From NCBI RefSeq assembly GCF_018446385.1, contig NC_056002.1:27204636-27268635 (forward strand): a stretch of 64,000 nt of DNA, given 5' to 3'. The stretch comes from Zingiber officinale (taxonomy: Eukaryota; Streptophyta; Magnoliopsida; Zingiberales; Zingiberaceae). Below are positions 24,750 to 34,039 of this stretch, piece after piece. The notes under the pieces were generated by a model. The model made no database searches. It saw only the letters and a list, made by a program, of their open reading frames with translations, and was not told the origin of the DNA. Numbering within the stretch: the first letter of the stretch is position 1; every line of letters starts with the position of its first letter. The position numbers and the translations under genes are program-made.

Positions 24750-25663
24750 TGTTGGAACCCCGAGGTGTTTTGATGTGATCAAACAAGTTAAGTTAGGTCC
24801 TGCGTTGTTTAACCCTTGTGTCTAAGTGTGCAGGAACTTAGGAACACAGGAAGTCGAGCGGAAGACGCGGCTAGCGAGAAGGACGACACGGGAGAGAGCC
24901 GACGGGCTTGGTGCGTCCGAGGGACGAGGTGACCGCGGAAGAGTACACCGGTGGACGAGAAGAACGTGCGCGGCGTTCGAGGGACGAGAAACCGGGAAGG
25001 AAGGCTGCTCGAAGAGAAGGCCGGAACATGGGTTCGGGTGAGCCCTATTCCGGATGGCCAAGATCACCCAAGCTAGTGGAGCCGGAACAGAAGACCCGGA
25101 CCGAGACGAGCTGAACCGAAGCAGAGAGCGACCAGACGGAAAAGTCAACTAGAGTTGACTTTTGGGGTCCGGGCGCCCGGACCTGGACCGGATCGGGCGC
25201 GGGAACCATCCGGGGCGCCCGGAATGTGGCTTTTGACCAGATCGAGTCAAACTCGATCTGAACGTTGGGGGATAAAGTTTTATCCCCCCAGGGCGCCCGG
25301 AACCCTTCCAGGCGCCCCGACCAAGGCTATAAATATAGCCTTGGTCCAGAAGCAAATCAATTAATCAAGAACAACTACTTGTAATCCAAAGCTTTCATTT
25401 GTGTTATTTCTTTCTGTGCTTTCAACGCTGTAAGAGGCTACTCCGCCCAGAGGAGAATCAGATAGTGCGCTTACATTCCTTGGATTAGCAATCCCCTGAT
25501 TGCAAACCAAGTAATTCCTCTGTGTCTATTTTTCTGTTTTAATTAGTCTCTGCTTTTTAATTACAAGTTCTTTTAAGTTAGTTGAATATCCGAGAAGGGT
25601 TTTGGTTTTATTTTGTAGGGCAATTCACCCCTCCCCTCTTGCCGGCCTCCAAAGGGACCTACA
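24750..25663 (+). repeat. 5' LTR of the Sirevirus-like element
   Basis: It runs TGTTGGAACCCCGAGGTG to GGGACCTACA. A TATAAATATA box at about 25328 lies shortly before GCCTTGGTCC, a plausible promoter position. A shorter, degenerate version of the GGGGCGCCCGG array lies at 25165-25225. The ORFs across it are by-products. Confidence 0.9.
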
Positions 25664-25720
25664 AGTGGTATCAGAGCGAGGACGCTTCAGGAGGACTAAC
25701 CGCCGATCGAAGCAACAAAG

Positions 25721-27169
25721 ATGGCCGGACCAAGCATCGTTCCACCAAAATTCGAGGGGAACTTCACAGACTGGAAGCGTCGTATGGAGGTATTTCTAAA
25801 AACCGAGATTGAAATTTATTTCATTATGAAATACGGTTTTGTAGCTCCAACAAATCAGAACGGTGAAGAAAAAGAAGAAAGCAATTGGACAAAAAAAGAG
25901 CAGAATGAGTTTGTAGCAAACAGCCGTGCGGAACATCACCTGCTAAGCGTATTACCGCCTCAGGAAGTAAACCGCATCGGAAGCTACTCATCAGCTAAAG
26001 AACTTTGGAATAAGTTTCTAGAACTCCACGAAGGCACATCCGAAGCGAAGCTCACTAGAAGGGACATCCTCCGAAACAAACTAATGAGCATCAGCTTGGA
26101 GAAAGGTGAGAAAGTAGCCGGTCTACATGCAAAGGTAAAAGAACTAGTTACTGGTCTCGAGAACCTCGGTGAAAAGGTAACAAATCGAGACGCCTTACGC
26201 TACGCACTCAACGCCTTTCCCAGAACTCCAGAGTGGACGTCAATCATCGACGCCTACTACATCTCAAAGGACCTGGAGGTAAGTACATTAGAGGAATGTT
26301 TTTCTACTCTTGAATTACACGAAACTAGATGTGCAGGAACGACAAAGGATACAACCCAGACTATAGCGCTGAACACAACTCAGAAGGATGAACTCGAGTC
26401 AGACTCCGAAGACGATCAAGAAGCGCACATGGTAAGAAATTTTAAAAAATTCTTTAGGTCTAATAAATTTAAAATGAAGAATAAAAAGAATCAAAAAGGA
26501 GGAAGAAAGGTGCGATGCTACCAGTGTCAGAAGGAAGGACACATAAGAGAAGACTGCCCAGAACTCAAAAAGGACAAAAGGAAGTCTCCCAAGAAACACA
26601 ACCTAAAAGCAACTTGGGATGACACTTCTTCATCTGAATCAGAAGCTCAAGAATACGCCGGGATAGCACTGATGGCAAGCTACGATGGACAAAGTATATC
26701 AGAATCAAGCAACGATGAAGAGGGAGCGACCTCGGATGAAGGCAGCGAAGCAGGGGGAGATTCAGGCTTTAAGTCTGACATGGTAAGTGAGGTATGCCTC
26801 TTACCCCCTGATCAACTTTACTCTGGCATTAAGGCAATGACTAAATCCATGTATAAATTAGAAAAAGAAAATGCCAAATTAAAAAATGAAATTTTGGAAA
26901 CAAAAGGAATTTTAGCAAAATCATGTCTTATAGAGGATTTTGATAGATTGAAAATTGAAAATGAAAAACTAAAAGAAGAAATAGAAAGATTGAAAAAATA
27001 TAAAAGTTCAAATATTTCTACTTTTAGAAATTATAGAGGTTTAAATTGGTACTATAGATTTCATCAAAGTCAAATTAGAAATATATCAAAAATCTATGTA
27101 CCTAGGAAATACTTGGTTAACCCTGTAGGTAGGAACCTCTACTGGGTTCCAAAAACCTGTTTAATTTAA
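25721..27169 (+). CDS. Sirevirus-type Gag with zinc knuckle and C-terminal coiled coil
   Basis: This is an intact 482-residue ORF starting 44 bases after the primer site, with good context (AAGATGGCC). Residues ~10-200 form the copia capsid (UBN2-like) region: FEGNFTDWKRRMEVFL, SAKELWNKFLELHEGTSEAK, LRYALNAFPRTPEWTS. A basic stretch leads to a CX2CX4HX4C knuckle (C266, C269, H274, C279; CYQCQKEGHIREDC). An acidic serine-rich region follows (about 300-355), then a Lys/Glu-rich coiled coil (about 375-440, YKLEKENAKLKNEI). A long C-terminal extension beyond the knuckle is typical of Sirevirus Gag. It would form the particle that packages element RNA. No frameshift or stop is present. There is no pol after it. 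Confidence 0.85.
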   Translation: MAGPSIVPPKFEGNFTDWKRRMEVFLKTEIEIYFIMKYGFVAPTNQNGEEKEESNWTKKEQNEFVANSRAEHHLLSVLPPQEVNRIGSYSSAKELWNKFLELHEGTSEAKLTRRDILRNKLMSISLEKGEKVAGLHAKVKELVTGLENLGEKVTNRDALRYALNAFPRTPEWTSIIDAYYISKDLEVSTLEECFSTLELHETRCAGTTKDTTQTIALNTTQKDELESDSEDDQEAHMVRNFKKFFRSNKFKMKNKKNQKGGRKVRCYQCQKEGHIREDCPELKKDKRKSPKKHNLKATWDDTSSSESEAQEYAGIALMASYDGQSISESSNDEEGATSDEGSEAGGDSGFKSDMVSEVCLLPPDQLYSGIKAMTKSMYKLEKENAKLKNEILETKGILAKSCLIEDFDRLKIENEKLKEEIERLKKYKSSNISTFRNYRGLNWYYRFHQSQIRNISKIYVPRKYLVNPVGRNLYWVPKTCLI

Positions 27170-27811
27170 AATTAGACTTAGCATTTTCAGCAAGGAAATT
27201 AAACGACTAATTTCATTATAAGGCTTTGTCTAAGGAAGTGGTTGTTGCTCCAATAACCAAGAAGGCCTAGTGCCTCGCCACGACCTGGAAGCCAAGTATC
27301 GAAATGAAAAGTTTAATTGACTAACTGAAAAAGTATTAATTTAACTTACCTAATGCTTTAAAAGAGTTATTCAATTTGTGTTAGAAAATATTTAAAATTA
27401 ATTTAAAAAAAAAATTAAAATTTTTTTTAATTGACTTAGAAAATTTCTGAAAATTATTGACATAGATATTTTTTTTTAAATTAACTTATAAATTTTTCTA
27501 TGAATATTGACTTAGATTTTTTTAAACTAAATATTCTCTTGAGAAACATTGCCTTAGAAATTAATATTAATTGCCTTAGAAAGTTTTATGAAAATTCACT
27601 TAAAATTTTTTTTCCCTTAGACTTGTTTAAAAAGCCCCTATTTTTAATGTGATCAAAGGGGGAGAAGTATGTTAAGTTTAGGGGGAGGTAGACAAACTTT
27701 TTATGAAATATCTTAACTTGTTTTTATTACCCCTATTACAAATAAATTGTTTTTATTGCATCTGTTTTTCCCTAGCTTAACTTGGGTTGCTCACATCAAA
27801 AAGGGGGAGAT
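27170..27811 (+). other. Internal non-coding tail of the Sirevirus-like element with repeated purine tracts
   Basis: This AT-rich stretch has no ORF. CAAAGGGGGAGAAG and TTTAGGGGGAGGTAG (27653-27693) precede the functional-looking tract AAAAAGGGGGAGA at 27798-27810. All pol sequence is absent rather than decayed. Confidence 0.75.
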
Positions 27812-28740
27812 TGTTGGAACCCCGAGGTGTTTTGATGTGATCAAACAAGTTAAGTTAGGTCCTGCGTTGTTTAACCCTTGTGTCTAAGTGTGCAGGAACT
27901 TAGGAACACAGGAAGTCGAGCGGAAGACGCGGCTAGCGAGAAGGACGGCACGGGAGAGAGCCGACGGGCTTGGTGCGTCCGAGGGACGAGGTGTCCGCGG
28001 AAGAGTACACCGGTGGACGAGAAGAACGTGCGCGGCGTTCGAGGGACGAGAAACCGGGAAGGAAGGCTGCTCGAGGAGAAGGCCGGAACATGGGTTCGGG
28101 TGAGCCCTATTCCGGATGGCCAAGATCACCCAAGCTAGTGGAGCCGGAACAGAAGATCCGGACCGAGACGAGCTGAACCGAAGCAGAGCGACCGGACGGA
28201 AAAAGTCAACCAGAGTTGACTTTTGGGGTCCGGGGCGCCCGGAACCATCCGGGGCGCCCGGACCCCTCCGGGGCGCCCGGAACCATCCGGGGCGCCCGGA
28301 ATGTGGCTTTTGACCAGATCGAGTCAAACTCGATCTGAACGTTGGGGGATAAAGTTTTATCCCCCCAGGGCGCCCGGAACCCTTCCAGGCGCCCCGACCA
28401 AGGCTATAAATATAGCCTTGGTCCAGAAGCAAATCAATTAATCAAGAACAACTACTTGTAATCCAAAGCTTTCATTTGTGTTATTTCTTTCTGTGCTTTC
28501 AACGCTGTAAGAGGCTACTCCGCCCAGAGGAGAATCAGATAGTGCGCTTACATTCCTTGGATTAGCAATCCCCTGATTGCAAACCAAGTAATTCCTCTGT
28601 GTCTATTTTTCTGTTTTAATTAGTCTCTGCTTTTTAATTACAAGTTCTTTTAAGTTAGTTGAATATCCGAGAAGGGTTTTGGTTTTATTTTGTAGGGCAA
28701 TTCACCCCTCCCCTCTTGCCGGCCTCCAAAGGGACCTACA
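27812..28740 (+). repeat. 3' LTR of the Sirevirus-like element
   Basis: It matches 24750-25663 with few substitutions (such as GACGACAC versus GACGGCAC). A longer array of GGGGCGCCCGGAACCATCC-type units at 28228-28300 accounts for the 15-bp length difference. The 182-residue minus-strand ORF here is an artefact of GC-rich sequence. Confidence 0.9.
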
Positions 28741-28745
28741 ATATC

Positions 28746-28987
28746 CATTTGTTGCCAGCTGGTACCCGACGGTACTCCACATATGTAGCTTGATCACGAG
28801 CTACGTGGTTCGTTGCTCCTGAATCTACAATCCACAAAGGATACGAATCAGCTAACAACACTGTACTTGCAACATATTGCTCGTGGAAAGAAGACAAAAA
28901 TGGTTTTACCTTTTTAGGCTCAGTACAATCCCGAGCAAAATGGCCCTTCTTGCCACAGTTGAAATAGGTCAACTTGCTCCTAGGTTT
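28746..28987 (-). pseudogene. Copia zinc knuckle and protease segment
   Basis: This open segment follows the gag nonsense codon. The knuckle reads YFNCGKKGHFARDC, with Tyr where the first zinc-binding Cys should be. The aspartic protease motif WIVDSGATNHV lies near 28800-28835. The frame runs into the nested element, and its continuation resumes in the same frame at 24749. Confidence 0.8.
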
Positions 28988-29743
28988 TTATCCATTTTTC
29001 TTTCCTTTCTTCTTGATTTGGTTTTTCGCAGCAACAGCATTAACCTCCTTTCCTTTCCCCTTTCCTTTCTTGAACCACTTGTTCTTATTCTTGGAACCAG
29101 AACCTTCAGCTACAAAAGCTTGACCCGAAATCCTTGCGGATTCAATCCTCTCCGCCTCAAGTTCCACATGGCGTGAGACATCAGTGAAAGTCTTGATACT
29201 CTCACTATGGGTCAGGTTCTGTTTCATCGTTTCCCAAGAATCAGGAAGGGAACGGATAACTGCCTGAACCTGTTGTTCATCGGTCAACGTATAACCTGCA
29301 GTCTTCAGCTCTCGAATCATGTTACCCATCTCCCTGAGATGTTGGGCCATGGTAACATTCGAGCGCTTCTTACAACTATCAAACTTGATAGTCAGCTGAC
29401 GGAGCTTACTCAGACTGACTCCACTGTACTTCTCTCTAAGGGCTACCCAGACAACATGAGACGATGGTAATGGCTCATACTCAAATACCAGGTCATCCAC
29501 CATTGAACTAATCAATATACCCTTAGCAATGGAGTCCTTCCTTTTCCATGCCTTATAGGCATCAAGGTCACGTCTGTGCTGTGCTGAGGAACCATCAACC
29601 GGTTCCTCCATGATTTGGTTTACAGCCTCTAAAACTTCTTGTTTCTCAAGAACATATTGTATCTTGAGGTGCCAGATTTTGTAGTTATCCCCATATAATT
29701 TCTCACCCTTATTGAGTTCAGCTATGATGTTTTTAGTTGCCAT
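28988..29743 (-). pseudogene. Copia Gag capsid segment of the 12.1-kb element
   Basis: This is a 251-residue open segment beginning MATKNIIAELNKGEKLYGDN. It holds the UBN2-type capsid core (YKIWHLKIQYVL, VWVALREKYSGVSLSKLRQL, HLREMGNMIRELKTAGYTL, VIRSLPDSWETMKQNL), then a Lys-rich tail. The TAA at 28988 falls just before the zinc knuckle and would give a knuckle-less Gag if translated. The start is the first Met after a non-coding leader and has a clear family-typical N-terminus. Confidence 0.85.
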
Positions 29744-30127
29744 GATCTACATAAATAAACAAATTATTTATTATTTCAGTGTAATTCATATATGTGCAAC
29801 TATTTATTGACTCAGAGTAAATTAGAGTTAGTTTACAAAATCAAGTGATAACATTGTTTCCACTCATCATTTGTATGTTCTAATCTAATCAACACTGATC
29901 AATTATATTACACATATCCCAACTAATGAACAAATCATTTTATATGAACAAATCATATTTATATGAACCAATCATATCATGAAATGAACTAATCATTTCC
30001 AAGTTAGTTAACATATAACATAACTTTTATTATATAATTTTGTTCGTACAAAACAACAGAAATTATTACATGACTCAAAAACTAGACGAGCTAACACTGC
30101 TCGTACATAACGACAGCAAACAGAACA

Positions 30128-30619
30128 CTAATAAACTAGATAAGCCAGCACTGCTCCCACTAGGACAAACACTAGTATAGCAGCCAACACTATCCCTATT
30201 AACCTGGACTTATTTGGGATAATTTCAGATAGGGTAGCTTCAGGATTCTCCATTAGATCCATTTCTAGATCTTCCTCGAGCATCTCCTGGTCCTCTTCAG
30301 ACTCTTCAGGCTCTTCTTCACCCATATGGTGAAGTAGTTCCTCACACAGTACTGAATATGTGACACGCCCTTGATGACGCCCCCATACATAATCTGCTAT
30401 TATCCTGGGATACTCTGGCAATGAATGCATCAATGCCCAGATCTTATAACTGTCCAGGACTGGAAACTCTTCTTGCTCAAGTTTCCAAAATAGTCTATCC
30501 AGCCGTCTAACATGTCCGTCAACTCCATAAGCAGACTTATACTCTATCTCCTGAATCTCCTCTCGGAGCTGGTTTCGCCGCACTTCGCGACGAGTCAATG
30601 TGGTAATCGTCTGTGCCAT
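30128..30619 (-). CDS. Extra ORF upstream of gag: gag-like domain with acidic linker and C-terminal membrane anchor
   Basis: This is an intact 163-codon ORF between the 5' LTR and gag of the 12.1-kb copia element, same orientation. I chose the Met at 30619 (MAQTITTLTRREVRRNQ) over an upstream Met at 30670, whose extra residues look like leader sequence. Residues 8-25 are basic/helical. Residues ~34-100 resemble the UBN2/capsid helical region of copia Gag: VDGHVRRLDRLFWKLEQEEF, then LMHSLPEYPRIIADYV, then LCEELLHHMGEEE. Residues 101-125 are strongly acidic. Residues 139-163 form one hydrophobic helix ending at the C-terminus, as in tail-anchored proteins. No zinc knuckle is present. Function is unknown. 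It could tether particles or RNA to membranes, but that is inference. The ORF is open while gag-pol has three stops, though its short length means this could be chance. Confidence 0.55.
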   Translation of the reverse strand: MAQTITTLTRREVRRNQLREEIQEIEYKSAYGVDGHVRRLDRLFWKLEQEEFPVLDSYKIWALMHSLPEYPRIIADYVWGRHQGRVTYSVLCEELLHHMGEEEPEESEEDQEMLEEDLEMDLMENPEATLSEIIPNKSRLIGIVLAAILVFVLVGAVLAYLVY

Positions 30620-31772
30620 CTGAAAAATTGAATTTAAATAAGTCAGTACAAAACCGACTAACCAGTACAAAACCAGTTTAATTCAATTTATACAGGCATA
30701 CCATCATTATAAATCAAGAAAAATAAATATTCTCGATTTTCAGGAGTTTAAGTCGACTGACCCATTAGACCGGTCAATCAGGAGTCTGGATGTTAAACTT
30801 AGTCTATTGTCCTCATTAGAACTAATCTAATTGGACCTATGTTCTGTTCTTATTTAAGCCCATTTGAGTCAATCACAGACTTATTAATCAAACTCAGGTT
30901 CGTTTGACTCGTCCAATTACCCATTGGATTAAGTCTGACTTATTAGAACAAATCCAATGTTTCTGATCAAATTTGACACAACGGAACTAATCCGGTTATA
31001 TTTGATCAGCCCAACTTCTGTAATCAAGAATACCCAATTAATTCAATAATAAACCGGACTGGTTAAACCAACAAATAATTTAAACCAGCTTTAGGTATCA
31101 TTGAATCAAATTGGTCTGCCTAAATCAATTAATAATTTAAACCAGACCTGAGTTTGATTGATCAAGTTGGTAGGGTTCTATTTTCGGTAAATCGAATCAT
31201 AATTTAATTAAATATATATTTATTAATTAATAATACATTCATATATGTATTTAATTAATTAATAAAAATATTTAATTAAATATACTTACTATTCGTGAAA
31301 GAAAAAAAATATGTGCATGCCTTTTTTTTTCTTACACGTTTTATATATATATATAATCGATTCAATTTGTAATTGAATCGATTCAACAAAGTTGCATGCC
31401 GCACTGTGCTTCGTCAAATTCAAGCACTGTTCATTCCGTTTTCATTCGATCTTTAATCGATTCAGATTTTGAAATGAATCGATTCAAATATCAAAAATAT
31501 TACTGTGCATGATTTTTAATCGATTGACGAATCGATTCAATAAAGCACTGTGCCGTCAATTGAATCGATTCAATTCCTTATTCAATCGATTCAAATATTT
31601 GAATCGATTGAACAATCGATTCAAACAAAAAATACACACTGTTAGCGATTTTTGAATCGATTGAAACGAAATTTCAATCGATTCAATTCACTGTTCATTT
31701 TCTTCTTCGCAACAGAAGAAGGAAAAACACGAGTTTTTCGGCGTCGTTTTTCATGCTTTCAAAACTATACAT
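30620..31772 (-). other. Leader of the 12.1-kb copia element (non-coding, AT-rich)
   Basis: No ORF is supported apart from the extra ORF at its left end. It contains short degenerate repeats around AATTAATTTAAACCAG (31060-31150), a long AT stretch at 31195-31350, and the AATCGATT palindrome array. Confidence 0.6.
31355..31686. repeat. AATCGATT palindrome array in copia leader
   Basis: At least ten copies of the 8-bp palindrome AATCGATT occur, often paired as TTGAATCGATTCAA. They lie within about 330 bp, 100-430 bp inside the primer site. Confidence 0.8.
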
Positions 31773-31784
31773 GCTCTGATACCA
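31773..31784 (-). promoter_or_regulatory. Primer-binding site, initiator tRNA-Met (12.1-kb copia)
   Basis: The minus strand TGGTATCAGAGC lies one base inside the right LTR. It fixes the element's orientation. Confidence 0.9.
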
Positions 31785-31785
31785 T

Positions 31786-32225
31786 TGTTGGTAGTTTTGA
31801 GAGCATGAAAACTAAAACGAAGTAATTAAAATAATAATGCGGAAACCATAAACACTCACATTGATCTCCCGAAGAACCGCAATCAAAGACGCAGGTTGAT
31901 GAAGTCGCCGATGAACCGCCGGAGACGTCGCTGCTGCTGTCGCCGAGAAGATCACCACACGGAACCTTCTCGGACTCTTCCACAAACCAAATCCCGCTCT
32001 GGATGTTCTTCCTTTGCTCGACCAAATCACCTCACAGCTCTCTTCTCTGAACACCTTCGCATCAACCTCTACCACCTCCTGATTGCCTTGGATGCCTCTT
32101 ATAAGAAGGCTGAGGAAGACGAAGGGGAAAGGACGCCCCTTCGTCTCCTTGGCGTTTCCAGCAAACTGCCGTTTGCGGCAGCGAAAGGGATGAACCCTTT
32201 CATCTGCCGAGTATAACGCCCAACA
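31786..32225 (-). repeat. 5' LTR of the 12.1-kb copia element
   Basis: This is 440 bp, matching 20104-20543, followed by the GCTAG duplication at 32226-32230. On the minus strand it starts TGTTGGGCGTTATACTCGG. Confidence 0.9.
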
Positions 32226-32657
32226 GCTAGGGGCCGACGACCCTTGCTTAGCATCCTTTGTGGGCAGCGGCTTGGAAAAGAAGAAGAAGAGGAGAAGGTG
32301 CCTTATCCTAGAGCTTCTCTTGGTCGTCGGCGGTTTGAAAACAACGAAGGGAAGGATGTTTGTTATCTTGGTAGATTGTCACTCACACGACGTCCAAGAA
32401 GAGTAGAGGAATACAACAGAAGATCAAGAAGTCTTTAGATATAAAGGAAAGGTACAACTAATTTTTTTGATTCCACCGCGTAATTAGTTTAGTTTTCTTT
32501 GTATCGATTTTGAATACCAACAAAAGAGGCCAGCGATCTTGTACTTTGATCAAGGTGTGCTTTGATCCGTCAAGAACTTGCTTGATTGATCAAACACATG
32601 TCTGATCGAACATGCGGGTTGCTAGGAAAAGTTCTGTACTTGTACAATTTTTGTACA

Positions 32658-33721
32658 GGAAAATTGAAACAGAATGGAATTCCAACGCATTCAAAGAGGG
32701 TATATTCAATCTTGAAAAAGCATAGGTGGTCATGATCTCACGTGATATTTATCTCCGAACAAAAATCTAAAATACCTAATTAAATTGCATACTTATCCAT
32801 AAAAAACTTTTTTAACTTTTTACACTTTTGATTTGGTTGGGCTAAAAAGGGGATAACGTCTTATTTTATAATTTTTAAAAAAATTTTAATAATATAATTT
32901 TAAATCCAATAATATTATAATAATTTTAAATATTTTTTATTTATAAATTTGATATGAATTATCATGAAATATTAGTCAATTATTTAATTTGGTCAAACTA
33001 TTAAATATTGAATTGAAAGAGTAAAAAAAATTATAGTAATTTGAGAAAAAATAAAATATATTATATTTTTCAAGTCCCTGCTATCTCTGAACAAAATTAG
33101 CAATATAGAAAGATCCAAAACGAAGATATAAGCTTCCTGAAATCTTTTCGTAGAAAGTGTAATCTACCAAGGAAGATCCCAGAGATGCCTCGATCTTCTC
33201 TTTGTTTATGGTTGGAAACAAGGTTTTTTGTAGATGAGAAAAGAGATGTCTGAGTTCACAGACATCATCTCCATGGACGATGAATGAAAGAGGAGGACAA
33301 GTTGTGGGTTGATCAGTAAATTGAGGAGCGGGAAGGGAAAGAACTTATTCGTAATTTTAAAATAATTTGAAATCTATAGCAATTCCAAAGGTGAGGAGAA
33401 AACTTTTTATTTTATATTTAAAGTTGTACCATATATTTTGAAGAGGTTTTATTGGTTAAAATTTGTATCCAAAAAATTCTAAAAGAATCCATGAAAATGA
33501 AATTTTGGATACCAAAAGATTTTAATAGAATTTAAAAAGTCAAGTTTGAATACCACATGATTTTTTAAAACTCTATAAAAATTCAATTTAGATATCATTA
33601 TATTTATATAGAATTTATAAAAATATATATTGAATATAACTATACTTTTAAAATCCATAAAAATTATTTAAATTAATTAAAAATCCAATATTAAATACAT
33701 TCCTAATACTTAAAAACATCA
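32658..33721. other. AT-rich intergenic sequence
   Basis: No gene, repeat boundary or RNA is recognised. It is mostly AT-rich sequence with short homopolymers between the solo LTR and the start of the segmental duplication. Confidence 0.5.
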
Positions 33722-33743
33722 AACTTTCAAAATTTACTCATAT

Positions 33744-33847
33744 CATCCTTCCTTTGATCATTCTTGGGCGATAGCGATATACCTTTCGCGAAGGGCATCC
33801 TTCCTTTGATCATTCCTGGGCGATAGCGATATACCTTGCTGGGGGGG
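33744..33847 (+). repeat. 52-bp tandem duplication upstream of the copy-1 gene
   Basis: CATCCTTCCTTTGATCATTC and its following bases occur twice (from 33744 and 33796). Copy 2 has a single version near 52302. Confidence 0.75.
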
Positions 33848-34039
33848 CGAAGGGCACATTTTCCTTTTCGTATCTGGTGTACCTTTCCACGATCCGGGCC
33901 TGCGGAACGAATCCATAAAAAGGAAAAGATAATGGAGACACTACAAGCAACTCCTATTCCATTCCCAGGCGCGCATTATTTCAGGGCGATCGATCTCCCT
34001 GTAGACGGCGGTCGTGGCGCAGATCAGCTCAGCTCAGCT

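Larger units (their letters stand above)
24750..28740 (+). mobile_element. Young gag-only Sirevirus-like copia element nested in the 12.1-kb copia
   Basis: The LTRs are 24750-25663 (914 bp) and 27812-28740 (929 bp), nearly identical outside a GC-rich palindrome array. The 5-bp target duplication ATATC is perfect (24745-24749, 28741-28745). The primer site TGGTATCAGAGC is at 25666-25677. Purine tracts AGGGGGAGG-like (about 27655-27690) and AAAAAGGGGGAGA (27798-27810) precede the 3' LTR. Repeated purine tracts and palindromic GC-rich LTR segments are known Sirevirus traits. The 2.1-kb internal region encodes one intact Gag and no pol, so it is non-autonomous. Its insertion lies between protease and integrase codons of the host element. 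Confidence 0.9.
21800..29743 (-). pseudogene. Copia gag-pol polyprotein gene, three nonsense codons, split by nested element
   Basis: Five open segments stay in a single reading frame once the insertion (24750-28745) is ignored: I counted base offsets across the gap and each segment start is a multiple of three from 29743. The total is about 1,315 codons, the normal size for a copia gag-pol. Breaks are the stops at 28988-28990, 24254-24256 and 23003-23005. The zinc-knuckle first Cys is replaced by Tyr (TYFNCGKKGHFARDC instead of the usual CxxC). Where family knowledge suggests the ancestral codon (Gln before MDVK, Gln after SPL, Cys in the knuckle), the changes fit C-to-T or G-to-A transitions. 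Individual domains are listed separately. Confidence 0.85.
20104..32225 (-). mobile_element. 12.1-kb Ty1/copia retrotransposon with extra 5' ORF, carrying a nested element
   Basis: Two 440-bp LTRs (20104-20543 and 31786-32225) are flanked by a perfect GCTAG duplication (20099-20103, 32226-32230). On the minus strand, the primer site TGGTATCAGAGC (initiator tRNA-Met) lies beside the right LTR and a purine tract beside the left. Removing the nested element at 24750-28745 leaves about 8.1 kb. Order on the minus strand is: 5' LTR, leader with an AATCGATT palindrome array, an extra ORF (30619-30128), gag-PR-INT-RT-RH (29743-21800), a ~1.25-kb non-coding 3' region, 3' LTR. The extra ORF and long untranslated ends make it larger than a usual 5-kb copia element. 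Confidence 0.9.
18974..32657 (+). mobile_element. Solo LTR (same family as 8156-12924), split by a 12.1-kb copia element
   Basis: It starts TGTTGGGATGTATACT at 18974 and ends TTTTTGTACA at 32657. The 1,130 bp before 20104 and ~430 bp after 32225 join across the GCTAG target duplication of the inserted element. It aligns with the minus-strand copy at 8156-12924, including a conserved block with CCTGCAGGTGGACTTAGTCC near 19580. A small CCTCCTCCTCCTAGGGCCGG tandem lies at 19985-20035. No internal coding region or primer site follows the end. Flanking 5-mers (aaggg, ggaaa) do not match. Confidence 0.65.

Noticed and set aside
27884..28432. 182-residue minus-strand ORF in the Sirevirus-like 3' LTR
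   Set aside because: It arises from GC-rich LTR sequence lacking stops, is interrupted in the sister LTR and is antisense to the element.
33836..34039. Upstream start of the UVR-like gene (first in-frame Met at 33836 or at 33932)
   Set aside because: The upstream part overlaps promoter-like sequence and is not open in the paralogue; 34040 gives a typical transit-peptide start.
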